A stretch of DNA of 9,655 nucleotides. Source: an uncultured Erythrobacteraceae bacterium. Lineage in GTDB: Bacteria > Pseudomonadota > Alphaproteobacteria > Sphingomonadales > Sphingomonadaceae. The notes beneath the pieces were generated by a model. That model was not told the DNA's origin, searched no databases, and was given only the letters and a program-made list of their open reading frames with translations. The DNA lies in contig CATMNW010000065.1 of the NCBI GenBank assembly GCA_950071875.1, forward strand, positions 1-9,655, given 5' to 3'. Numbering within the stretch: position 1 is the stretch's first letter; each line of letters begins with the position of its first letter. Below, one piece after another: positions 1-6,928 of the stretch. Made by a program: the position numbers and the translations under genes.

Positions 1-218
1 GCGTGCTTCTTGGTCCAGCATTCGCCGATGTTCGGGCACGCTGCTTCTTCGCAAACGGTATGAAGGTTGAGCTCGCGCATCAGTTTGCGCGTTTCCTGAT
101 AACCCTTGCTTACCGGCGCCCTGACCCGGATCCAGTCGGGCTTGCGCTGCATTTTCGGACGTTCGCTGCCGTCTTCGGGCTTTGGGGTGGAGGAAAGGTC
201 ATTCATGTTGTGGCCCAT
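1..218 (-). CDS. lipA: Lipoyl synthase, N-terminal part (cut by window edge)
   Basis: Radical-SAM enzyme that inserts two sulfurs into protein-bound octanoyl groups to make lipoyl cofactors for pyruvate and 2-oxoglutarate dehydrogenases and the glycine cleavage system. Only about 72 residues are present. Read on the minus strand, they contain the family's N-terminal signature: a RKPDWIRVRAP segment (residues 25-35), SKGYQETRKLMRELNLHTVC, then EEAACPNIGECW. The cysteines at residues 56, 61 and 67 form the CX4CX5C motif that binds the auxiliary [4Fe-4S] cluster, the sulfur donor. The radical-SAM CxxxCxxC motif would lie beyond the window. I chose the ATG at 218 because a purine-rich ribosome binding region lies just upstream (224-236). 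A second in-frame ATG at 206 is possible. The gene is divergent from the carbonic anhydrase gene. The family call is very secure; the start is less so. Confidence 0.95.
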   Translation of the reverse strand, partial: MGHNMNDLSSTPKPEDGSERPKMQRKPDWIRVRAPVSKGYQETRKLMRELNLHTVCEEAACPNIGECWTKKH

Positions 219-223
219 CTAGG

Positions 224-236
224 CCCCCTCCCCCCC
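224..236 (-). promoter_or_regulatory. G-rich lipA leader containing its ribosome binding site
   Basis: Read on the minus strand this is seven G, one A, then five G, ending five bases before the lipA ATG at 218. The GGGAGG core is a plausible Shine-Dalgarno at normal distance, but it sits between two homopolymer runs. Such runs can change length by slippage, which would alter the spacing or strength of the site. Confidence 0.5.
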
Positions 237-246
237 TACGGCAACC

Positions 247-274
247 CGCATAGCAATGCGCGACCATACTTGAA
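247..274 (-). promoter_or_regulatory. Possible lipA promoter (weak)
   Basis: On the minus strand a TTCAAG hexamer (274-269) and a TATGCG hexamer (252-247) are separated by 16 bp, in the 87-bp gap between lipA and the carbonic anhydrase gene. Matches to the sigma-70 consensus are partial. It is listed because the position suits lipA, which must have a promoter here. I see no equally good candidate for the plus-strand gene. Confidence 0.22.
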
Positions 275-305
275 CTCTGCGGCATTTCGGGGCAGCGGAG
301 CAGCC

Positions 306-944
306 ATGAAGACATTCGAAGAGATGATCGGCGGCTATCGCAATTTTCGTCAGGGCGACTGGCTTACCCAGCGCGAACGCTGGAAACAGCTGGCGGAAGG
401 GCAATCGCCGCAAGTCATGGTCATTTCCTGCTCCGATAGCCGCGTCGATCCTGCGCAAATTCTCGATGCTGCCCCGGGCGAGATATTCGCGGTACGCAAC
501 GTCGCAGCCATGGTCCCGCCTTACGAAACGACGCCTGGCCAGCATGGCGTGTCGGCTGCCGTCGAATTCGCGGTACAATTCCTGAAGGTGCGTGAGATCC
601 TTGTTATGGGACACGGGGCCTGCGGGGGGTGCCAGGCAGCTCTGTCACGCTCGCTGCACGGCAACGCGCCCGGCAAGGGCGGATTTGTAGCGAATTGGGT
701 TTCGATGCTGGACGAAACCCGCGACGCCGTTTGTGCCGAACATGGGAGCGAAGGTGCCGAGGCGGAGCTCGCCATGGAACTGGCCGCGGTTCGCAAGAGC
801 ATCGAGAACCTGCGCACCTTTCCCTTCGTCGAGGAAAAGGAAAAGAACGGCGATCTCACTCTTCACGGTGCACACTTCGCCATAGCAGATGGCATTCTTC
901 GTACGCTGGACGAACGCAATGGAGAGTTCACGGCTGCGGGCTGA
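306..944 (+). CDS. Beta-class carbonic anhydrase
   Basis: Cytoplasmic zinc enzyme interconverting CO2 and bicarbonate; in heterotrophs it supplies bicarbonate to carboxylases and balances pH. The 212-residue product has the beta-class layout and usual length. CSDSR at residues 42-46 gives zinc ligand Cys42 and the Asp44-Arg46 dyad, and GHGACGGC at 102-109 gives zinc ligands His103 and Cys106. A conserved HGVSAAVEFAV helix (80-90) precedes the second motif. The ATG at 306 was chosen because GGAG ends five bases upstream (297-300) and the product then begins exactly where family members begin. The open frame continues upstream to the window start, but that part is antisense to lipA and is not coding. 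There is no signal peptide. The NYN-domain gene follows within 40 bp, so the two may share a transcript. The class is certain; the physiological role is inferred. Confidence 0.95.
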   Translation: MKTFEEMIGGYRNFRQGDWLTQRERWKQLAEGQSPQVMVISCSDSRVDPAQILDAAPGEIFAVRNVAAMVPPYETTPGQHGVSAAVEFAVQFLKVREILVMGHGACGGCQAALSRSLHGNAPGKGGFVANWVSMLDETRDAVCAEHGSEGAEAELAMELAAVRKSIENLRTFPFVEEKEKNGDLTLHGAHFAIADGILRTLDERNGEFTAAG

Positions 945-981
945 CTTGCGCGTCGGTTGAATGCCCGTCATGGGTCCTTCC

Positions 982-1710
982 ATGAGCGACAGTGATCTCA
1001 AGAACATCGCGCTGCTGATCGACGCAGACAATACCACGCCCAAGGGCATCGATCCCGTGCTGACCGTCATGGCCGAGTTGGGGCAGGTGAACATCAAGCG
1101 CGCCTATGGTAATTTCGCGAAGAACAACTTGTCGAAATGGGGTGAGATTACCCACAAATACGGCATTCAGCCGCAGCAACAGTTCGACCTGACTGCCGGC
1201 AAGAACGCGACCGATATGGCTATGACCATCGATGCGATCGACCTTCTGTATCAGGGAAAGGTCGACGGTTTCGGCATCATGAGCTCGGACAGCGATTTTA
1301 CGCCATTGGTCACGCGCCTGCGTCAGGACGGTCTCGTCGTTTACGGATTTGGGAGTACCAGCAAGACCCCGGCCGCGTTCAAGAGTGCGTGTACTCGGTT
1401 CATCGATATAGACGCCCTGATCAAAGGCGCTTCGGATGAACCGGAAACGCCCAAGCCGAAAGGTGCGAGCGCCAAGGCCGGTGTCGATGACGAGTTAGTC
1501 GAACTGCTTGGTACCGCCTGGAAAGCTGCGAAGCGCGACGACAACGGTTTTGCTTCGCTGAGCGAGGTCGGCAACATCGCTGGTAACCGGTCCAGTTTCG
1601 ATGTCCGCAATTTTGGCTTCAAGAGCCTTTCGGAGATGTTTCAGTCACTGGACCAGTTTCAGGTCGAACGCAGGGACAATAACGCGCTGTACGTCAAGCG
1701 GCTTCGATAA
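982..1710 (+). CDS. NYN-domain (PIN-like) protein with C-terminal OST-HTH/LOTUS domain
   Basis: A putative RNA-processing protein of 242 residues. Residues 8-147 form a NYN domain, a PIN-like metal-dependent RNase fold. LLIDADN (11-17) supplies Asp14 and Asp16, ATDMAMTIDAIDLL (76-89) supplies Asp78, and GIMSSDSDFTPLV (98-110) supplies Asp103 and Asp105. These match the acidic cluster expected around the metal site. After a Lys/Pro/Ala-rich linker (about 150-168), residues 169-242 resemble an OST-HTH (LOTUS) domain, an RNA-binding winged-helix fold. This is the arrangement of LabA/DUF88-type proteins. The substrate is unknown. None of the candidate starts (ATG at 961, 970 or 982) has a clear Shine-Dalgarno. 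I prefer 982 because MSDSDLKNIALLIDADN is a compact start to the fold. The gene ends just before a hairpin terminator. Domain calls are firm; cellular role is not. Confidence 0.88.
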   Translation: MSDSDLKNIALLIDADNTTPKGIDPVLTVMAELGQVNIKRAYGNFAKNNLSKWGEITHKYGIQPQQQFDLTAGKNATDMAMTIDAIDLLYQGKVDGFGIMSSDSDFTPLVTRLRQDGLVVYGFGSTSKTPAAFKSACTRFIDIDALIKGASDEPETPKPKGASAKAGVDDELVELLGTAWKAAKRDDNGFASLSEVGNIAGNRSSFDVRNFGFKSLSEMFQSLDQFQVERRDNNALYVKRLR

Positions 1711-1713
1711 ACG

Positions 1714-1744
1714 AAAAAGGGCGCGAACCGAAGTCCGCGCCCTT
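1714..1744 (-). terminator. Intrinsic terminator between convergent genes
   Basis: A perfect 9-bp stem, AAGGGCGCG (1717-1725) paired with CGCGCCCTT (1736-1744), encloses a 10-base loop. On the minus strand it is followed by TTTTT (1718-1714) and lies 26 bases after the stop of the TPR-protein gene, a classic Rho-independent terminator for that gene. On the plus strand it starts three bases after the NYN gene's stop but is followed only by TTCCC, so it should terminate that gene less efficiently. Confidence 0.85.
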
Positions 1745-1770
1745 CCCTGAAAGTCTGTCAGGATATTGGC

Positions 1771-3054
1771 TTACATGCCGCCTGCAGCCTGCTGCGTGGA
1801 GTAGATTGCCCACAGGTTTGCGATAGGCTCGCGCGCACCTTCGACCTTGTTGAAGGTGGCCTCGGCCTCAGCAAGTTTGCCTTGGTCGAATTGGGCGATG
1901 CCCAGACGCGTCATGACCATCGCGGTATTGGCATTCGGCATTTCGAGCGCCTTGGCGTAAAACGGTTCTGCTTCTGCCGGGCGTCCCAAACCGAGCAGCG
2001 CATCGCCTGCTGCGAGTACGGTGTTGATAGACGCACCGGCCTTGTTGGCATCCGCCATGAGCCCATCGAGATCGGCCTTGTCAGCGGCTACGCGTTCTGC
2101 AGCCTGCCTGCGAGTGTCCGTCACGAAAGGATCAGTCTCGTCGAGCATGCCATTGGCGTAACCTTCGTCGATTACACTGACGACTTCGGCAGGCAGGCGG
2201 CGGTAATCCGCTGCATCGATATATTCGAGGTACAGCTTGGAATCGCGCAGCACCCCAACGCGTTGGCCAAGACGCAACAGGTCGAGGATTTCGGGGTTCT
2301 GGTAGCCGCCTGTATTCAGAAGGATGGCGACCGCATCGCCCCAGCTATCATCACCCGGATACTGGCTGACGTACCAGCTCGAGTAGCGGTTTGCTTCAGC
2401 GTTGAGGTTGTTGTTGTACGCCTGCGCAAGGCCACGCTTGAGCCAGGCCTCGTCAACGGTTTCACCAGCAGCTACTTTCGCGTTAATGAGATCGCTAAGA
2501 TAGGTCAGGCCCTGCTGCGCCTGGTCTTCGGCAAAATAGCTCTCCGCGACAAAGATCAACGGATCATTTTCGGTATAGCCGGCATCGGCCGACGCCTGGA
2601 AGTAAGGACGTGCCTTGGCATAATCCTTCGCTGCGTAAGCCAGTTGACCAGCCACAAAATTGAATTGCCCGATGTTCTCTTCCGGAACCTTTCCGCTCTG
2701 GAGCATCATTTCCATGCCCTGCAATGCGGTGGCTTGGTCCCGCTGCTTGGCAGCATTAGCATAGATGAAGCTACCGGCCGCATAGCGATCGTCTGCAGTT
2801 TCTGCTGCGGCAACAATTGTCGGGAAGCCGGCCTTGAGCGCCGCATAATCAGGCGCTTCGGCAGCCGCCAGTTCTTCCAGAGGTTTGTAGGCGCCAATGA
2901 AACCTTTCGAGTAGTTCGGGCGCTCGCTCTTCTTCTGGGCCAAAGCGGGTGCTTCGACTGCAGTAACGGCAAACGCGCCACCGGTTGCGAGTGCCATGGC
3001 CATCGCCAAGGTCGAAACAGCGCCCTTTTTGCGGGCAAAACGAGTGAAAATCAT
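1771..3054 (-). CDS. Exported TPR-repeat protein of unknown function
   Basis: A 427-residue protein that I cannot assign to a named function. It begins with a Sec-type signal peptide: basic MIFTRFARKKG, a hydrophobic core at residues 12-32, and an APALA site suggesting cleavage after Ala39. It is therefore probably periplasmic or surface-associated. The mature part is rich in Ala, Tyr and acidic residues and contains TPR-like helical hairpins. Good examples are at about 129-159 (FVAGQLAYAAKDYAKARPYF), 343-373 (LAAGDALLGLGRPAEAEPFY) and 377-407 (MTRLGIAQFDQGKLAEAEATF). TPR solenoids usually bind other proteins, so a scaffolding role is an inference. The ATG at 3054 was chosen over the upstream in-frame TTG at 3069 because GGGAG sits eight bases before it. 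It is followed by a strong terminator and is divergent from gyrA. Confidence 0.88.
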   Translation of the reverse strand: MIFTRFARKKGAVSTLAMAMALATGGAFAVTAVEAPALAQKKSERPNYSKGFIGAYKPLEELAAAEAPDYAALKAGFPTIVAAAETADDRYAAGSFIYANAAKQRDQATALQGMEMMLQSGKVPEENIGQFNFVAGQLAYAAKDYAKARPYFQASADAGYTENDPLIFVAESYFAEDQAQQGLTYLSDLINAKVAAGETVDEAWLKRGLAQAYNNNLNAEANRYSSWYVSQYPGDDSWGDAVAILLNTGGYQNPEILDLLRLGQRVGVLRDSKLYLEYIDAADYRRLPAEVVSVIDEGYANGMLDETDPFVTDTRRQAAERVAADKADLDGLMADANKAGASINTVLAAGDALLGLGRPAEAEPFYAKALEMPNANTAMVMTRLGIAQFDQGKLAEAEATFNKVEGAREPIANLWAIYSTQQAAGGM

Positions 3055-3062
3055 GTGATAAA

Positions 3063-3067
3063 CTCCC
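3063..3067 (-). promoter_or_regulatory. Ribosome binding site of the TPR-protein gene
   Basis: GGGAG on the minus strand, eight bases upstream of the ATG at 3054. It decides the start, because the alternative in-frame TTG at 3069 overlaps this region and has no Shine-Dalgarno of its own. Confidence 0.75.
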
Positions 3068-3174
3068 AAGATTGAAACGTGGGCTCAAAGCCTGTTCTGA
3101 GGGTTGAAACCTTTGCTGGGCGGCACATGCCGTTTGCAGCCAGCCATTGCAAATTCTTCTATATCAATCGGGCT

Positions 3175-3196
3175 GAATGCGCATTGAATGAGCATT
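3175..3196. repeat. 11-bp tandem repeat, candidate operator
   Basis: GAATGCGCATT (3175-3185) is followed immediately by GAATGAGCATT (3186-3196), differing at one base. The first copy contains the perfect palindrome AATGCGCATT (3176-3185), and the second plus the next base forms GAATG-AG-CATTC (3186-3197). The 11-bp period is about one helical turn, so two protein units would bind the same DNA face. It lies about 120 bp from the TPR start and 160 bp from the gyrA start. Confidence 0.4.
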
Positions 3197-3346
3197 CGAC
3201 CCGCCATTCATTGGTGGCGCTCGTCGAGACACCACCCATATGTGGAAAAAGCGCACGAAACCCGGGTTTGGTTCCCGGCCCGAGTGGCGCTTTCACCCCC
3301 ATTCGCCTAGGCTGCAAAGCCACACGAACCTACACATTTCGCAGCA

Positions 3347-3350
3347 CGGA
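3347..3350 (+). promoter_or_regulatory. Ribosome binding site of gyrA supporting a TTG start
   Basis: CGGA, within ACGGAAA, ends eight bases before the TTG at 3359. It is a modest Shine-Dalgarno at correct spacing. There is no ATG in frame nearby upstream, and the first downstream in-frame ATG is residue 27, inside the conserved N-terminal arm. Confidence 0.5.
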
Positions 3351-3358
3351 AACCCGTT

Positions 3359-6196
3359 TTGTCCGAAGATACCGAAATTCTGGATGCACCTGCCCCCGGC
3401 GGTGAAGAGTATGCTCGCATCGACATCGTCGATGAAATGAAAACCAGCTATCTCGATTATGCGATGAGCGTGATCGTAAGCCGCGCGCTTCCGGATGTGC
3501 GTGATGGCCTGAAGCCGGTCCACCGCCGTATTCTTTTCGCCAGCCAGGAAGGCGGCTTCGTCGCAGGCAGACCCTATCGTAAAAGCGCGAAGATCGTCGG
3601 CGACGTCATGGGTAACTATCACCCGCACGGCGACGCTGCGATCTACGACGCCTTGGCCCGCATGACGCAAGACTGGTCGCTGCGCGTTCCGCTGGTCGAC
3701 GGTCAGGGGAACTTCGGTTCGATGGATCCCGACCCGCCGGCGTCGATGCGTTACACCGAGGCCCGCCTTGCGAGGGTGGCCAATGCGCTTCTCGACGATC
3801 TCGATAAGGATACGGTCGATTTCATCGACAACTACGATGGTTCACGGCAGGAACCGACGGTCCTTCCTGCAAGGTTCCCGAACCTCCTCGTCAATGGCGC
3901 CGGCGGTATCGCGGTTGGCATGGCGACCAATATCCCCCCGCATAATCTTGGCGAGGTGATCGACGGCTGCCTCGCATTCATCGAAAACCCGGCGATAACC
4001 AGCGAAGAACTTTTCGAAATCATCCCCGGCCCCGATTTTCCCACTGCCCCCCTGATTCTCGGCAAGTCGGGCGCTCGGTCTGCTTATACGACGGGGCGCG
4101 GCTCGGTGCTGATGCGCGCCCGTCACGAGGTGGAAACCAAGGGCAACCGGCAATCTATCGTTCTCACTTCGATCCCCTACCAAGTCGGCAAGAGCGGACT
4201 GGTCGAAAAAATCGCCGAAGCGGCCAAGGAAAAGCGGATCGAAGGCATTTCCGATATTCGCGACGAATCAAGTCGTGAAGGTGTGCGCGTCGTGGTGGAT
4301 CTCAAGCGAGACGCTTCGCCCGAAGTCGTACTCAACCAGATTTGGCGCTACAGTCCGGCACAGGCAAGTTTCCCCGCGAATATGCTCGCGATCCGTGGTG
4401 GTCGCCCGGAAGTCCTTACACTGCGCGACTTCATCCAAGCCTTTATCGGCTTCCGCGAGGAGGTTATCACCCGGCGCACCAAGTTCGAGCTGAACAAGGC
4501 CCGCGAACGCGCGCACATCTTGCTTGGACTGGTAGTCGCCGTTTCAAACCTCGACGAAGTGGTGGCCATGATCCGCGGCTCGTCCAACCCGGCAGATGCT
4601 CGGGCAAAGCTTCTCGCAAAAGAATGGCCTATTGGCGACATCGCGCAATACATCGCGCTGGTGGAGGCTATCGAGCCGACTGACGAACAATCGGGCGGGA
4701 CCTACCGCCTGTCGGAGCGTCAGGTCAAAGCGATCCTGGATCTGCGCCTGCATCGCCTGACAGCTTTGGGTCGCGACGAAATAGGCGACGAGCTCAAGGA
4801 ACTGAGCATTGCGATCGAGGAATATCTCTCGATCCTTGCCGACCGCGTGAAACTCTATCGGGTCATGCGCGAAGAGTTGGAAGATATCCGCAATACCTAC
4901 GCGACCCCTCGCATCACCGAAATCGCCCCTGCCTGGGACGGTATCGAGGATGAAGACCTGATAGAGCGCGAAGAGATGGTCGTGACCGTCACCCACGGCG
5001 GATACATCAAGCGTTCGCCCCTTCAGGCTTTCCGAGCACAGAACCGTGGCGGAAAAGGTCGCAGTTCGATGGCGACAAAGGAAGAAGATGCGGTCGTCGA
5101 AATGTTCGTCACTTCGACCCATAATCCCGTGCTTTTCTTCACGAATACGGGCCGTGTCTATCGCTTGAAGGTATGGAAATTGCCCGAAGGCGGACCGCAA
5201 ACCAAGGGGCGCCCCATGGTCAACCTTCTGCCTCTCGGCGATGACGAGCGCGTGACTAACGTTCTCCCCTTGCCGGAAGATGAGACGACCTGGTCCGAAC
5301 TGAACATCGTGTTCGCAACCGAACAGGGCATGGTTCGCAGGAATTCAATGGATTCGTTCACGAACGTTCCGTCTAACGGCAAATACGCGATGGGCTTTGT
5401 CGAAGGAAGCGGCGACCGGTTGATCGGCGTCCGCCTTCTCACCGAAGAGCAGGAGATTTTTCTTGCGTCCGATGCCGGCAAGGCGATCCGCTTTGCAGCA
5501 AGCGATGCGCGCGAAACCAAAAGCCGTACCGGCATCGGCGTCCGCGGCATGAAGCTCAAGGATGGCGAAAAAGTCGTCTCGATGGCCGTACTGGACGCGG
5601 GCGAACGAGATACAGAAGTTCGCGATCAATACCTGCGTTCCGCAGACTGGAAGAACAACGAGAATGACTCCACTCTTGACGCCGCCAAGGCCGAAGAGAT
5701 GGCCGAAGCGGAAGAGTTCATACTGACTCTATCGGAGCGAGGATACGGCAAGATATCTTCCGCCTACGAATACCGCACAACCGGACGCGGGGGCCAGGGC
5801 CTTACCAATATCGGTGAACCGTCCAAGAACCCCGACCGGAACGGTCCGGTTGTTGCCAGTTTCCCTGTGCGCCATGGCATGCAACTTATGTTGGTTACGG
5901 ATCAGGCCAAATTGATCCGACTGCCGATCGATTTCCGTCACCTGATTGAAAACGGGTTCGAAAATCATTCCGGCTATTCAATCTCTGGGCGTGGATCCTC
6001 AGGTGTGTCGATCTTCAAAGTGGCGAAGGGCGAGAAGATCGTCAAAGCGGCACGGATCGACGAAACCGAAGAGCCTGAGAACGAGGCCGAGGAAGCGGTA
6101 GCCGATGAAATCGCGGACCGCGGTGGCTTGAACAAGACCGAACCCTACACCACGGCTCATTCGGACAAAAATATCGATGGGGAGCCGGGCGGATAA
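3359..6196 (+). CDS. gyrA: DNA gyrase subunit A
   Basis: The breakage-reunion subunit of the A2B2 gyrase, which introduces negative supercoils using ATP hydrolysed by GyrB. The N-terminal winged-helix/tower domain contains YHPHGDAAIYD (87-97) and RYTE at 131-134, where Tyr132 is the DNA-linking tyrosine and Arg131 its partner. The C-terminal DNA-wrapping domain carries the GyrA box as QNRGGKG (561-567) in place of QRRGGKG; this box separates GyrA from ParC. Beta-pinwheel repeats such as GYIKRSPL, GRVYRLKVW and GKAIRFAASDAR are readable. An acidic insert lies near 755-785 (NENDSTLDAAKAEEMAEAEE), and the tail after about 900 is strongly acidic. At 945 residues it is longer than E. coli GyrA (875). 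The start is TTG, with CGGA eight bases upstream. Alanine 93 occupies the E. coli Ser83 position and Asp97 the Asp87 position. No terminator is obvious downstream. Confidence 0.97.
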   Translation: MSEDTEILDAPAPGGEEYARIDIVDEMKTSYLDYAMSVIVSRALPDVRDGLKPVHRRILFASQEGGFVAGRPYRKSAKIVGDVMGNYHPHGDAAIYDALARMTQDWSLRVPLVDGQGNFGSMDPDPPASMRYTEARLARVANALLDDLDKDTVDFIDNYDGSRQEPTVLPARFPNLLVNGAGGIAVGMATNIPPHNLGEVIDGCLAFIENPAITSEELFEIIPGPDFPTAPLILGKSGARSAYTTGRGSVLMRARHEVETKGNRQSIVLTSIPYQVGKSGLVEKIAEAAKEKRIEGISDIRDESSREGVRVVVDLKRDASPEVVLNQIWRYSPAQASFPANMLAIRGGRPEVLTLRDFIQAFIGFREEVITRRTKFELNKARERAHILLGLVVAVSNLDEVVAMIRGSSNPADARAKLLAKEWPIGDIAQYIALVEAIEPTDEQSGGTYRLSERQVKAILDLRLHRLTALGRDEIGDELKELSIAIEEYLSILADRVKLYRVMREELEDIRNTYATPRITEIAPAWDGIEDEDLIEREEMVVTVTHGGYIKRSPLQAFRAQNRGGKGRSSMATKEEDAVVEMFVTSTHNPVLFFTNTGRVYRLKVWKLPEGGPQTKGRPMVNLLPLGDDERVTNVLPLPEDETTWSELNIVFATEQGMVRRNSMDSFTNVPSNGKYAMGFVEGSGDRLIGVRLLTEEQEIFLASDAGKAIRFAASDARETKSRTGIGVRGMKLKDGEKVVSMAVLDAGERDTEVRDQYLRSADWKNNENDSTLDAAKAEEMAEAEEFILTLSERGYGKISSAYEYRTTGRGGQGLTNIGEPSKNPDRNGPVVASFPVRHGMQLMLVTDQAKLIRLPIDFRHLIENGFENHSGYSISGRGSSGVSIFKVAKGEKIVKAARIDETEEPENEAEEAVADEIADRGGLNKTEPYTTAHSDKNIDGEPGG

Positions 6197-6259
6197 GTCT
6201 TTGCGGAGCTAGCTTTCGGTTAGACGGACCGCCTATCGCTGGATACTGCCAATCGGCAA
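6197..6259. other. Convergent gap between gyrA and the YhhN gene
   Basis: These 63 bp separate two converging stop codons. Only short hairpins are visible: TGCC-AATC-GGCA (6247-6258), and CGGT with ACCG arms in the 6217-6232 area. Neither is followed by a T tract, so I do not call an intrinsic terminator. Termination may be Rho-dependent or lie inside the opposite gene. Confidence 0.4.
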
Positions 6260-6928
6260 TCAGGCGACCGGAAGCTCACGTTCCTGTCGTAATGCCTGGA
6301 CAACGCCGGTGGCGATCAGGAACTGGCCGCCGAAATAGAGCGGCCAGATTAGCCATGCAGTTACAGCTTCGGGCAGCACTGATGCTTCCCGCGCGAAAAT
6401 ACAAAGGTCGCTGATTACAAAGAGGACCGCACCTACCCCAACCCGATATCGGGAAAAGCGGCTAGTCCACGCTGCTGCAGCCATTGCGCCGACCAGCGCG
6501 GAATATGCTGTAGCCAGCACCCAGTTATCCAGCGGGTAGGTCATCAGACCGGCGATCACAGGTGTCAGAAGCAAAAGCCCGAAGGCTGCCACGGCTTGGG
6601 AACCGGTAATGCTTGTCCGTCGATTGCGCAGGTAGAGAACTATCGCGATCAAATGACCAATCGCAAACAGGCCGCCGCCAACAAGGTAGCTGATTTCCAG
6701 CGCCACATCCCCCAGCGCCCCAAAAGCCAGCACTCCAGAGATGAGCAATCCATCCAAGCCCCGCCCGCGGAATGCTGCATAGATCGCCAGGAAGGCGACC
6801 CCGGCCCCCTTCCACAGCATGAGCCAAGCGCCTCCGATCGGATCATCGGAAACGAAGAAATAGCTTATACCCGCGGCAAGACTGACGAGCAGCCATGGGC
6901 GATGATCGGAAAGGGCGCGTCTGGGCAT
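6260..6928 (-). CDS. YhhN/TMEM86-family integral membrane protein (lysoplasmalogenase-like)
   Basis: A 222-residue, highly hydrophobic protein with about seven or eight membrane segments. Hydrophobic stretches lie near residues 11-26, 34-52, 60-75, 83-100, 111-129, 136-153, 163-177 and 190-211. Two conserved acidic positions of the family are visible: Asp74 in GALGDVALE and Asp174 in VLFVISDL. The closing WPLYFGGQFLIATG segment (195-208) is also typical. Animal TMEM86 proteins hydrolyse the vinyl-ether bond of lysoplasmalogens. Aerobic proteobacteria generally lack plasmalogens, so the bacterial substrate is open. The ATG at 6928 was chosen because length and topology then fit the family. An ATG at 6961 would add eleven residues. 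Neither has a clear Shine-Dalgarno. The frame runs further upstream but overlaps trmFO and is not coding there. It is divergent from trmFO with a 54-bp gap. Confidence 0.85.
   Translation of the reverse strand: MPRRALSDHRPWLLVSLAAGISYFFVSDDPIGGAWLMLWKGAGVAFLAIYAAFRGRGLDGLLISGVLAFGALGDVALEISYLVGGGLFAIGHLIAIVLYLRNRRTSITGSQAVAAFGLLLLTPVIAGLMTYPLDNWVLATAYSALVGAMAAAAWTSRFSRYRVGVGAVLFVISDLCIFAREASVLPEAVTAWLIWPLYFGGQFLIATGVVQALRQERELPVA

Larger units (their letters stand above)
3055..3358. other. Divergent intergenic region between the TPR gene and gyrA
   Basis: This 304-bp stretch carries no credible gene. It should hold the promoters of both flanking genes, but I could not pick a convincing -35/-10 pair for either. 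It is dense in small symmetric elements. CGGCA-CA-TGCCG lies at 3121-3132, TTTGCA and TGCAAA arms nine bases apart lie at 3133-3153, and an 11-bp tandem repeat lies at 3175-3196. A GC-rich interrupted hairpin at 3251-3290 would fall in the gyrA leader if transcription starts upstream of it. Protein-binding sites are plausible; none matches a regulator motif I can name. Confidence 0.6.

Noticed and set aside
3..305. N-terminal extension of the carbonic anhydrase
   Set aside because: It is antisense to lipA. The ATG at 306 has a Shine-Dalgarno and matches the family's N-terminus.
1882..3075. A 397-codon open frame on the plus strand opposite the TPR-protein gene
   Set aside because: It mirrors a well-supported gene with a signal peptide and TPR repeats. 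Its translation is Cys/Arg/His-rich with no recognisable domain, typical of an antisense shadow in GC-rich DNA.
4544..5200. A 218-codon open frame on the minus strand inside gyrA
   Set aside because: It lies wholly within the conserved gyrA coding sequence, has no ribosome site and no recognisable family.
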